NCBI GenBank assembly: GCA_029252725.1
Contig: JAQXAV010000118.1
Location: 22,064-86,063 of the forward strand
Origin: Amylibacter sp003447515
GTDB lineage: Bacteria; Pseudomonadota; Alphaproteobacteria; Rhodobacterales; Rhodobacteraceae
Direction: 5' to 3'
Length of the DNA stretch: 64,000 nt
Part shown: positions 26,903-34,637 of the stretch, in pieces
Layout of the letters: every line of letters starts with the position of its first letter
How positions within the stretch are numbered: position 1 is the first letter of the stretch
Notes under the pieces: model-generated
What the model saw: only the letters and a program-made list of their open reading frames with translations
Database searches by the model: none
Told to the model about the DNA's origin: nothing
Made by a program: the position numbers and the translations under genes

Positions 26903-28144
26903 CTATCTTAAATATCGCGCTGGCGTGTACGGCTTCAAGTCAATATTTGGAGTTTTGCCTGTAATCATTTGCGCGAGTAGCCGCCCTGTTTTTGGTCCCG
27001 CTGTGAGTCCTATGTGTTGGTGGCCGAAGCCAGCGTAGATGCCACTATTGCCGATTTCGCCAATGAGTGGGACGCTGTCTGGGGTGGAGGGGCGGAAACC
27101 CAGCCAGTCTTCGGTTTCCGAGTACTTTAGGGTAGGGAAAAATTCGGCAGCATAGCGTTTGAGCAAAGCGATAGGTTGTTGTGATGGGCCTGTATGGTGG
27201 TCGCCGAGCTCGACTGTGCCTGCACATCGAAGGCCCATGTCCATTGGATTTACAGCAAATTTCCCTTTGGTGATCATAATGGGGTCATTGGGCATTTGGG
27301 ATGGGTTTTTATAGATCACGTGGTAGCCGCGTTCGGTTTCAAGTGGGACTTTGAGGTTGAGTTTGCGCATTAGATCTTTGGACCAGATGCCAGCGGTGAT
27401 GACGGCGTGCATGCAGGGAATACTGGTTTGGCTAGTTTCCACGCTGGTGATGCGGCCTTTTGATTTGATGAAGTCTTTGACCTCGGATTGGATGAATTCG
27501 CCTCCATTTTCGATAAAATGCGCGGCGAGTTCAGTGATATAGCCTGCGGGATTTGTGATATGGCCTTGGCCTTCCAACACCGCGAGGCAGCCCGTGGCGT
27601 GGCCGAGGATGGGTTCGGCGTCTTGGACTTGATTTCCTGTGAGGATGGTAGGGGTGAAGCCAGCGCGTGCTTTCATGTCCCAGCCGAAAGCGTCGTGCTC
27701 GAAATCGGCGTAGGTGGGGTAGGAGTAGGAGAACTTGGAGTTGGATATCCAGTGTTCTAGCCGCGTGCCGCGGACCAAAGATTTGTGCTGATCTACGGCG
27801 TCTGTGAGAAGTGGAATGAGGGCGTTGACCATGCGGTTTGCGTCCACTCGATTCGCGTTAGACATGAATTTGGCGATCCATGGTAGCATTTTGGGTAGAT
27901 GGGTCCATTTTAGGAAAAGCGGGCTGTTGGGATTCAATAGGTATTTGGGCGCGTCTTTCCATAGGCTCGGTGTGTTAACTGGGACCACGGCCCATTGCGC
28001 GATCAGGCCTGCATTGCCGTAGCTGGCCCCCATGCCTGGTTTGCTGCGGTCCATCAAGATGACGCGGCGCCCTGCGCGTTGCAGCCATAGTGCGGTGGAA
28101 ACGCCGATAATGCCTGCGCCGATAACGATGATTGGTTTTGTCAT
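26903..28144 (-). CDS. FAD-dependent D-amino-acid dehydrogenase-like oxidase
   Basis: A 413-residue DAO-family flavoprotein. The FAD-binding GAGIIGVSTALWLQRAGRRV is at the N-terminus with an acidic residue following, and the C-terminal block is GHQHIGLTAGPKTG. The family oxidatively deaminates D-amino acids or related amines and passes electrons to the respiratory chain (DadA-type). The ATG at 28144 has GAGGGGATCAC before it. It follows the SDR gene on the same strand by 44 bases. Specific substrate is not readable. Confidence 0.85.
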   Translation of the reverse strand: MTKPIIVIGAGIIGVSTALWLQRAGRRVILMDRSKPGMGASYGNAGLIAQWAVVPVNTPSLWKDAPKYLLNPNSPLFLKWTHLPKMLPWIAKFMSNANRVDANRMVNALIPLLTDAVDQHKSLVRGTRLEHWISNSKFSYSYPTYADFEHDAFGWDMKARAGFTPTILTGNQVQDAEPILGHATGCLAVLEGQGHITNPAGYITELAAHFIENGGEFIQSEVKDFIKSKGRITSVETSQTSIPCMHAVITAGIWSKDLMRKLNLKVPLETERGYHVIYKNPSQMPNDPIMITKGKFAVNPMDMGLRCAGTVELGDHHTGPSQQPIALLKRYAAEFFPTLKYSETEDWLGFRPSTPDSVPLIGEIGNSGIYAGFGHQHIGLTAGPKTGRLLAQMITGKTPNIDLKPYTPARYLR

Positions 28145-28188
28145 GTGATCCCCTCTTACAAGAGAATATATCGACGGTTGTGGATTTG

Positions 28189-29019
28189 TCAGCCGGAAGG
28201 TTTCGCAAAGCGCTGATCGGTGGCGCAGGCGTCGGCATCCGCGTCGATCAGGGCTTTGCGCTCGTCCAAGAACGAATGGTAACGCGGATGAGTGAAGATA
28301 TAGAGACGGCGGGCCATCATGCAGTCGTATGTCCAGTCAGCGACCACGTCAGCGTCAATGCCGTTGGCAACCGCTTCAAATGCTTCGTGCTTGCCTGCAG
28401 CCTCATCCAGTCTATCGGTACCTGATGGGCGTTTTTTATAGGCGTCGGCGATGCTTGTTTTGACCCATGCTGGGCAAAGGATGGAAACACCAATGTTTTC
28501 GTGTGCGAGTTCTTGGGCTAGAACTTCGGAGTAACCGACCACAGCAAATTTGGATGCGGTGTAAGGGCCCATGCCCTTGCCAGCAAGATGGCCTGCCAAA
28601 GATGCAGTATTGATGAAATACCCACCTTCGCCCTGTTCACGTAGAATGGGAAGGAACGCTTCAACGCCGTGCACGACGCCCATAAGGTTTATATCCATAA
28701 TCCATCGCCAGTCTTCCAAAGGGACGTTGCCAGGCCTGCCCGACGTGGAGACCCCTGCATTATTTATGATGATATGAACGCTCCCAAATGCTGCGATTGT
28801 TGCATCGGCAGCGATTTTAATTGATTTAGGATCAGCTACATCGCAGACTACTGTGGCAATATTACCAGTGATAGTTGCCGCTGCGGCAGTGAGTGCATTG
28901 GCGTCAATATCAGCCATAACGACGTTTGCGTTTGCTTTAGCGAAGCGTGCAGTAAGCGCAAGGCCGATACCCGATGCAGCACCCGTGATGAAAGCAGTTT
29001 TGCCAGCAATATTTGTCAT
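28189..29019 (-). CDS. Short-chain dehydrogenase/reductase
   Basis: A 276-residue classical SDR. TGAASGIG at 12-19 binds the nucleotide, Asp37 follows the second strand (favouring NAD), NNAG and YTASK supply the structural and catalytic residues. A C-terminal extension of about 40 residues beyond the core contains many aromatic and charged residues. Substrate unknown. It begins the two-gene minus-strand unit with the D-amino-acid-dehydrogenase-like gene. Confidence 0.88.
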   Translation of the reverse strand: MTNIAGKTAFITGAASGIGLALTARFAKANANVVMADIDANALTAAAATITGNIATVVCDVADPKSIKIAADATIAAFGSVHIIINNAGVSTSGRPGNVPLEDWRWIMDINLMGVVHGVEAFLPILREQGEGGYFINTASLAGHLAGKGMGPYTASKFAVVGYSEVLAQELAHENIGVSILCPAWVKTSIADAYKKRPSGTDRLDEAAGKHEAFEAVANGIDADVVADWTYDCMMARRLYIFTHPRYHSFLDERKALIDADADACATDQRFAKPSG

Positions 29020-29437
29020 GTGTTTACCTTTTTTATGGAAATCTTACGGCAGAGTCAGCGCGTGTGAGAAGCGTTCCGTTGCGTTTAAAATTTGTTCCTT
29101 GCCTAATTGTGAAGTGGAGATGGGATTACGCTTGTATTAGTTGACTTACCCAATTGTTAGAGGTCGGTCAGAAGATACTCTAGTGCCGTTAAATGGAGTT
29201 GTAATTGAGTGATGATTGATGTGCTTTTGAAAAAGGTCCTTGGGAATTCTGTTTAGTTAACCGGTTTATGTTTGCTCCGAATGGCTTTTGGGGTAATCGA
29301 TTAGTCCATGTGGGCTTTGAGGTGGCTGGGTATCATTTGGTGACTGACTGCTAATCGGACGGTGATTGAATTTATGTTGGGTATGCCGAAGAAGCCGTGG
29401 TGGCACAGTTTCTGGTCGCAAAAATGGAGGTATAGAG
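29020..29437. other. Divergent intergenic region
   Basis: Lies between the SDR gene and the DinB-like gene, which point away from each other, so both promoters should be here. No long frame with a start and ribosome site is present. The region is mixed in composition, with short frames broken by stops. I could not identify an operator. Confidence 0.4.
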
Positions 29438-30232
29438 ATGCAACAGGCAGAAGATTTTCGTGAAGAAAGCCGTGTTTTGGCGGCGGTGTTGGAGCCGCTG
29501 ACCGACGGGGATTTTTTCATACCGACCCAATTCAAAGGTTGGACCATTGATGATATCTTGGGACATTTGCATATTTTTAACCACGCAGCTGCACTAGCGC
29601 TGAAGAGTGATGAAGCTTTTCATTCATTCTTTGCTGATATGAAGAAGGTGATGCAGTCAGGTGGTTCAATGATTGATGCACAGCGACCCTGGATTGGTGG
29701 TCTGAAGGGGCGGGCGTTGTTTGAAGCGTGGCTTGCGATGACAGAAGCTGTGGCAGATGGGTTTACAAAGGTTGACCCTAAGGCACGGTTGGCTTGGGCT
29801 GGGCCGAGTATGTCGGCGCGCTCCAGCATTACGGCGCGGCAAATGGAAACTTGGGCACATGGGCATGAGGTATTTGACCTCCTGGGGATTGAACGAATTG
29901 CTTCTGATCGGATTAAAAACATAGTGGTATTGGGGATAAACACCTTTGCTTGGGCCTATCAGGTGCGTGGTCAAGTGCCGCCAGGGCCGATGCCTTATGT
30001 GGAGTTGACTGCGCCAAGTGGAGTGATGTGGACATTTGGAGATGTGAGTAATGATAAGATTGTTGGATCCGCGCTTGGTTTTGCACAAGCGGTGACGCAA
30101 ACGCGGCATTGGAGTGATACGGATATAAAAGTTACGGGCCTCCAATCACGCATGTGGATGGATATAGCACAATGTTTTGCAGGGGGTGTTTCGGCTCCAC
30201 CAGCACCTGGTACACGGTTTGTACAGGAATAG
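29438..30232 (+). CDS. DinB-like / maleylpyruvate-isomerase-type metal-binding protein (TIGR03084-like)
   Basis: A 264-residue protein. The N-terminal four-helix bundle resembles the mycothiol-dependent maleylpyruvate isomerase fold: GWTIDDILGHLHIFNHAA near residue 35-52 and WAHGHEVFDLLG near 140 provide the His residues of a metal site. A separate C-terminal domain follows. Roseobacters lack mycothiol, so the thiol partner would differ (perhaps glutathione). GGAGGTATAGAG precedes ATG 29438. An isomerase or transferase role is inferred. It is followed by an MFS carrier four bases later, so the two may act on one compound. Confidence 0.75.
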   Translation: MQQAEDFREESRVLAAVLEPLTDGDFFIPTQFKGWTIDDILGHLHIFNHAAALALKSDEAFHSFFADMKKVMQSGGSMIDAQRPWIGGLKGRALFEAWLAMTEAVADGFTKVDPKARLAWAGPSMSARSSITARQMETWAHGHEVFDLLGIERIASDRIKNIVVLGINTFAWAYQVRGQVPPGPMPYVELTAPSGVMWTFGDVSNDKIVGSALGFAQAVTQTRHWSDTDIKVTGLQSRMWMDIAQCFAGGVSAPPAPGTRFVQE

Positions 30233-30235
30233 TGC

Positions 30236-31405
30236 GTGGGCGATGATTTCAAACGTCTTCTGATATTACTTGGCCTAGCTTTTGGGGTGTGTATTAGCAG
30301 CGGGTTTGGGCGGTTTGCTTATGGGTTAATTTTGCCTTACATGCGGGAGGATTTGGGTTGGAGTTATTCCCAGGCTGGCTGGTTGAGCACGGTAAACGCA
30401 ATTGGATATTTGCTGGGCGCTATTGCAACTGTTTGGCTTGTAACACGGTTCGCGCAAGGACGACTTTATGTTTGGGGAGTCGTGTTGACGTCGTTGATGT
30501 TGATTGCGAGCGGATTGACGCGGGATTTTTGGTGGATGTCGCTATGGAGGTTTGGCAGTGGGGCTTTCGCAGCGCCCGTTTTTATCGTGGTTGGGTCGCT
30601 AGCGAGTGATTTGTATGGCGCAAATCAGAAGAAGAATGCGATGGCGATTGCGCTTGCATTTGGGGGCGGCGGCCTTGGCATTGTGTTTTCAGCACTGGTG
30701 TTTCCACATTTCTTTTTAGCTTGGGGAGCCATTTCGTGGCCACTTGCATGGCTGGCACTCGGAGGTGCGAGTGTTCTGATGTTGCCTATTGGTCTTTGGG
30801 CGGCGTGGCAATTAGATGCACCGATGAGCTACTCAAAGGACGTGTTACCGAGGCGGATCAGTCCGATGTGGGGGTCGATGGTGGCTTATTTCTGCTTTGC
30901 GGTAGGTTATATTGTTTATTTAACCTTCCTTAGCGCCTTTTTAAAAACATTAGGGGCGGGGGCTTGGACGGTGAGTCTAATTTGGTCAATTGTGGGGATT
31001 GGTACGATTACGTCAAGCTTTGTGTGGCGCGGATTTATAGGACGGCACCGTAGTGGGTTGCCCATGGCGGTAACTCTTGCATGTGTGGCCGTGGGGAGTA
31101 TGCTGCCCGTGCTTTTCCCAACACTGTTGGGATTGTTGGCGAGTTCAGTTTTATTTGGCCTTTCTGTTTTTATGCCACCAACGTCTGTGACGAATTTCAT
31201 TCGTCAAAACAATCCGCCGGACACTTGGGGATTGATGATGGGGATCTATACGGTGATCTTTGCGGTCGGGCAGTGTATCGGGCCGATTGCAACTGGTTTG
31301 ATAGGGGATTTGTCTGGGAACATTGGCGTTGGATTGCTGGCCGCTGGAGCTATCTTGTTGCTTGGGTCAGTGGCAGCATTCTTACAACAGCCGTTGGAAG
31401 ATTAA
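30236..31405 (+). CDS. MFS transporter, YbfB/YjiJ-like
   Basis: A 389-residue inner-membrane carrier with about 12 predicted membrane helices. The first loop reads FGRFAYGLILPYMREDLGWSY, a pattern of the YbfB/YjiJ branch of the major facilitator superfamily. It starts at GTG 30236, three bases after the previous stop, so it is translated with the DinB-like gene. The transported compound is unknown; organic acid or aromatic import or export are both possible. Confidence 0.85.
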   Translation: MGDDFKRLLILLGLAFGVCISSGFGRFAYGLILPYMREDLGWSYSQAGWLSTVNAIGYLLGAIATVWLVTRFAQGRLYVWGVVLTSLMLIASGLTRDFWWMSLWRFGSGAFAAPVFIVVGSLASDLYGANQKKNAMAIALAFGGGGLGIVFSALVFPHFFLAWGAISWPLAWLALGGASVLMLPIGLWAAWQLDAPMSYSKDVLPRRISPMWGSMVAYFCFAVGYIVYLTFLSAFLKTLGAGAWTVSLIWSIVGIGTITSSFVWRGFIGRHRSGLPMAVTLACVAVGSMLPVLFPTLLGLLASSVLFGLSVFMPPTSVTNFIRQNNPPDTWGLMMGIYTVIFAVGQCIGPIATGLIGDLSGNIGVGLLAAGAILLLGSVAAFLQQPLED

Positions 31406-31994
31406 TTTTTTTGGCTATTTTCAAATAACTAATTTATCAAACTTTTTATTGATATTAGAGTTTTTTGAAGCTGGCGTTGACGGTATGTCGCTAGGTGGTG
31501 ACGGCATTGTTTTACCCAGTTTTCAGATATACAGATACTAGGCGGTGAGCGGCGCCACTTATATGCCGGTGGTTTCGGTGACGATATATTTGTTTCGTAC
31601 AAATTTATGAAGTAACCTCGGTCGAAACGATACGAACATTTTGTCTGAGCGCTATTTAGAATATTTCCAATGAAAGTTTGTTAAATGTATGGTTTAAACC
31701 TTTGATCAATTGCGAGAGTCTGAAGCTTTTGGGGTCGTTCATGCGTATGCGCCAATCAGGAGTAATGTAGTTGGAACTTGAATGGTGAATAATCTTTTTA
31801 TTCAACCAATTCGTTGAATGAGGCGAATGAATAGAAATTTTGTTATTTTGCGTCACGATAGTCTATAAATATTATTATGTTGTTTTATAACAGTTACTTA
31901 GGTCATGTTTATTCAATTGACTCTGTTCCTTTGACTGCTATTTTCCACACAACAATTTAAAGCACAGTTTGATTGCTGGATTAGAATGCTCGTT
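31406..31994. other. Non-coding stretch before the ATP synthase operon, with an RTX-like remnant
   Basis: Contains the decayed repeat fragment listed separately at 31470-31615. The rest, 31616-31994, is AT-rich and has stops in all frames. The promoter of the atp operon should lie in its last 150 bases, but I could not pick out a confident -35/-10 pair. Confidence 0.45.
31470..31615 (+). pseudogene. Fragment of an RTX-type calcium-binding repeat protein (decayed)
   Basis: Two adjacent frames carry Gly/Asp-rich segments. The first reads EAGVDGMSLGGDGIV. The second, from 31538, reads LGGERRHLYAGGFGDDIFVS and stops at 31613-31615. The spacing and the AGGFGDDIFV motif match the GGxGxDxhx nonapeptide of hemolysin-type repeats, as found near the C-terminus of type I-secreted proteins. 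A frame change and stops show it is not functional. No other part of the gene is visible nearby. The call rests on motif likeness only. Confidence 0.4.
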
Positions 31995-32306
31995 ATGACT
32001 GATAGCCCCGATCCAAAAAGGCTAGACACGCTGGAGGCGAAGTTAGACGCCAAGAGGCGGTCGTACGCGCCGGAGGTAGTTGAAGAGCATCATCTAAGTC
32101 AGGCGCAGGCTGGGTGGAGAATGGTTACGGAATTAGTGGTCGGTTTGCTACTTGGCTTTGGTTTAGGGTTTGGGTTGGATAAAGCCCTAGGGACTTTGCC
32201 GGTTTTCCTGATCATTTTTTCGTTGCTGGGGTTTGCCGGTGGTGTGCGTGCGATGATGCGCTCGGCCGAGGAAATCACCAAAAAAAACGTGGATACAAAA
32301 GACTAA
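31995..32306 (+). CDS. atpI: ATP synthase subunit I (AtpI)
   Basis: A 103-residue assembly-factor-type protein of the F0 operon. A charged N-terminal half is followed by two membrane helices with glycine-rich content (VVGLLLGFGLGFGLDKALG and an IIFSLLGFAGG segment). In alphaproteobacteria AtpI precedes subunit a. It helps assemble the c-ring and may affect magnesium supply. An ATG three codons earlier (31986) is equally possible; no ribosome site decides. It is the first gene of the I-a-c-b'-b operon. Confidence 0.85.
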   Translation: MTDSPDPKRLDTLEAKLDAKRRSYAPEVVEEHHLSQAQAGWRMVTELVVGLLLGFGLGFGLDKALGTLPVFLIIFSLLGFAGGVRAMMRSAEEITKKNVDTKD

Positions 32307-32344
32307 TCGGAGTGAAAGCTCTGCCCGAAAAGAGGATATAAATT

Positions 32345-33097
32345 GTGGCGACAGAAGACGGCGGCTCCGGCCTAAACATTCATCCGATGGACCAATTTTT
32401 AGTAAAGCCTTTGTTCGGTAATGACGGAACAATTAGTATGTTTACTGTAACTAATGTTACACTGTGGCTTGCAATAGCAGTGGGCTGCGTTGTCGCACTG
32501 ATGGTTCTTGGCACGCGTGGGCGAGCGATCGTGCCCTCGCGCAGCCAGTCAATTGCTGAGGTCATTTATGGGTTTGTTCACAAAATGGTGGAGGACATCG
32601 CAGGCAAAGAAGGCCTGAAGTATTTTCCTTACATCTTTACGCTGTTTATTTTTATTCTTGTCGCAAATGTGATCGGTTTGTTGCCGACGTCATTCACTAC
32701 AACATCCCACATCGCTGTGACAGCTACTATGGCAATAGCTGTATTTTTAGTTGTGACTGTCCTTGGCTTTGTAAAGAATGGCGCATCTTTCCTAAGTCTG
32801 TTTTGGATCTCTTCAGCGCCCTTGGTTTTGCGCCCCATTTTAGCTTTGATTGAAGTGATATCTTACTTCGTGCGCCCGGTTTCCCATTCCATTCGTTTGG
32901 CAGGCAACATGATGGCGGGACACGCTGTTATCAAAGTATTTGCGGGTTTTGCCGTTGTCTATTGGATCGCTCCAGCTTCGATTGTAGCGATCACAGCGAT
33001 TTACGCCCTAGAAACACTCGTGGTCTGTATTCAGGCTTACGTTTTCACCATTCTTACTTGTGTGTATCTGAACGATGCACTGCATCCGCACCACTAA
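32345..33097 (+). CDS. atpB: ATP synthase F0 subunit a
   Basis: A 250-residue membrane protein forming the stator side of the proton channel. The conserved helix with the essential arginine reads RLAGNMMAGH, and the last helix has QAYVFTILTCVYL. The start is GTG 32345 behind AGAGGATATAAATT. About five or six membrane segments are evident. It lies between atpI and atpE in the F0 operon. Confidence 0.96.
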   Translation: MATEDGGSGLNIHPMDQFLVKPLFGNDGTISMFTVTNVTLWLAIAVGCVVALMVLGTRGRAIVPSRSQSIAEVIYGFVHKMVEDIAGKEGLKYFPYIFTLFIFILVANVIGLLPTSFTTTSHIAVTATMAIAVFLVVTVLGFVKNGASFLSLFWISSAPLVLRPILALIEVISYFVRPVSHSIRLAGNMMAGHAVIKVFAGFAVVYWIAPASIVAITAIYALETLVVCIQAYVFTILTCVYLNDALHPHH

Positions 33098-33150
33098 GGG
33101 CAAGTCTGAGTAAATTTTTCTACGTCATAAAAATCTTAAGGAGAAATAAA

Positions 33151-33393
33151 ATGGCAATTGAAGGCGATCTAGTACAAATGGGTGCTTATGTAGGTGCAGG
33201 CTTGGCTTGTACCGGTATGGGCGGTGCTGCCGTAGGTGTGGGCCACGTTGTTGGCAACTACTTATCTGGCGCTCTGCGTAACCCTGCAGCTGCTGCAGGC
33301 CAAACAGCGACGATGTTTATTGGTATCGCATTTGCTGAAGCCCTGGGAATTTTCTCATTCCTCGTCGCGCTGCTTTTGATGTTTGCGGTTTAA
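33151..33393 (+). CDS. atpE: ATP synthase F0 subunit c
   Basis: An 80-residue proteolipid of two membrane helices joined by a polar loop (RNPAAAAGQ). Glu63 in GIAFAEALGIF is the proton-carrying carboxylate. Multiple copies form the rotor ring. The ribosome site TTAAGGAG is strong and ideally placed before ATG 33151, in keeping with the high copy number needed. The frame is open upstream across atpB, but only this start gives a proper c subunit. A hairpin follows the stop. Confidence 0.97.
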   Translation: MAIEGDLVQMGAYVGAGLACTGMGGAAVGVGHVVGNYLSGALRNPAAAAGQTATMFIGIAFAEALGIFSFLVALLLMFAV

Positions 33394-33407
33394 ACCAGGC
33401 TGATAAA

Positions 33408-33433
33408 TGGAGTAGGTCGATTAGCCTACTCCA
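33408..33433 (+). repeat. Inverted repeat between atpE and the b' gene
   Basis: TGGAGTAGG and CCTACTCCA form a perfect 9-bp stem with an 8-base loop, 15 bases after the atpE stop. No T-run follows, so it is more likely an RNA-stabilising or processing structure than a full terminator. It could help make more subunit c than b' and b from one transcript. The role is inferred. Confidence 0.6.
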
Positions 33434-33474
33434 CCAATTACTTGAGTTAAACGTTTAAAATACTGAGGTTTGCT

Positions 33475-33993
33475 ATGGCGACTGAAACTACAGAGCATGC
33501 ACAAGGTATGCCACAGCTGGACTTTTCGACGTTCCCGAACCAGATTTTCTGGTTGGTGGTAACGCTGATTGTTATCTATTTGTTAATGAGTCGTGTGGCG
33601 TTGCCACGGATCGCATCGGTCTTGACTGAGCGTCATGGCGCCATTCAGAGTGATTTGGACAAGGCAGATGAGATGAAAGCGAAAGCCGTAGAAGCTGAGA
33701 TTGCGTATAATCAAGCCTTGGTCGATGCTCGCGCTGAAGCTCAGTCTATTGTGGCGCACGCGCGCGCAGAAATCCAAAAAGATTTAGATGTGGCTATGCT
33801 AAAAGCAGATGCAGAAATTGCAGTTAAAACCGAGGAAAGTGCTGCGGCAATTAAAAAAATTAGTGCAACTGCGGTGGCTGCGATTAAAGTTGTTGCCAAC
33901 GACACGGCCAAAGAGATAGTTAAAACAGTGATGCCAGGTGCTGGCGATGCAAAAGCTGTGAAAGCGGCAGTCACAGCACGTTTGAAAGGGTAA
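33475..33993 (+). CDS. atpG: ATP synthase F0 subunit b'
   Basis: A 172-residue stator subunit. One membrane helix lies at about 22-42 (IFWLVVTLIVIYLLMSRVAL). A long charged helix rich in Ala, Glu and Lys follows and should pair with subunit b in the peripheral stalk. The presence of both b' and b is typical of photosynthetic-lineage alphaproteobacteria. The symbols atpG or atpX are both used for b'. The b gene begins four bases after its stop. Confidence 0.92.
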   Translation: MATETTEHAQGMPQLDFSTFPNQIFWLVVTLIVIYLLMSRVALPRIASVLTERHGAIQSDLDKADEMKAKAVEAEIAYNQALVDARAEAQSIVAHARAEIQKDLDVAMLKADAEIAVKTEESAAAIKKISATAVAAIKVVANDTAKEIVKTVMPGAGDAKAVKAAVTARLKG

Positions 33994-33997
33994 AGCG

Positions 33998-34558
33998 ATG
34001 AAAACACTCTACACTCTTCCAGCGATCATGCTGACAGCGACACCAGCGTTTGCGGCAAGTGGGCCATTCTTCAGCCTGGCTAATACCGACTTTGTAGTTA
34101 CGCTAGCGTTCTTATTATTTATTGGTGTTTTATTTTATTTTAAAGTACCTGGATTGGTTGGTGGGCTTCTCGATAAGCGGGCAGAGGGCATTCAATCAGA
34201 ACTGGACGAAGCGCGTGCTTTGCGCGAGGAAGCGCAAAGCATCCTGGCTAGCTATGAACGCAAGCAAAAAGAAGTGGCTGAGCAAGCTGACATGATTGTG
34301 AAAAATGCTAAGTCTGAGGCTCAAGCGGCGGCGGATCAAGCGAGAGAGGACATCAAAACTTCGATTGTGCGACGTTTGCAATTGGCTGAGGAGCAGATCG
34401 CTTCAGCTGAAGCTTCCGCGGTCAAAGAAGTTCGCGACAGAGCAGTTTCCGTTGCAATTTCAGCAGCGAGTGACGTGATTGCAAGTGGTATGAACGCCAA
34501 GGACGCTGGAAACTTGATTGATTTAGCAATCGTTGATGTGGGCGATAAGCTCCACTAA
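33998..34558 (+). CDS. atpF: ATP synthase F0 subunit b
   Basis: A 186-residue stator subunit. The N-terminus MKTLYTLPAIMLTATPAFA looks like a cleavable signal peptide, followed by a membrane helix (VVTLAFLLFIGVLFYFKVP) and a long alpha-helical, Glu/Ala/Arg-rich tail. A signal-like start occurs in other Rhodobacteraceae b subunits, to my knowledge. It pairs with b' to hold the F1 head, whose genes lie outside this window. A terminator follows 23 bases later. Confidence 0.92.
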   Translation: MKTLYTLPAIMLTATPAFAASGPFFSLANTDFVVTLAFLLFIGVLFYFKVPGLVGGLLDKRAEGIQSELDEARALREEAQSILASYERKQKEVAEQADMIVKNAKSEAQAAADQAREDIKTSIVRRLQLAEEQIASAEASAVKEVRDRAVSVAISAASDVIASGMNAKDAGNLIDLAIVDVGDKLH

Positions 34559-34581
34559 CTTTGTAAGATTTGGGCTAATGA

Positions 34582-34609
34582 CCTCGTGGCTGCGGCTGCG
34601 GGGTTTTTT
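34582..34609 (+). terminator. Rho-independent terminator of the F0 operon
   Basis: CCTCG and CGGGG pair (with one G-U) around a GC-rich loop, directly followed by a run of six T. It lies 23 bases after atpF. The convergent hom gene ends 28 bases further on. Confidence 0.65.
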
Positions 34610-34637
34610 GTTTAGATAAAGGAAAAATTGTTGGGGG

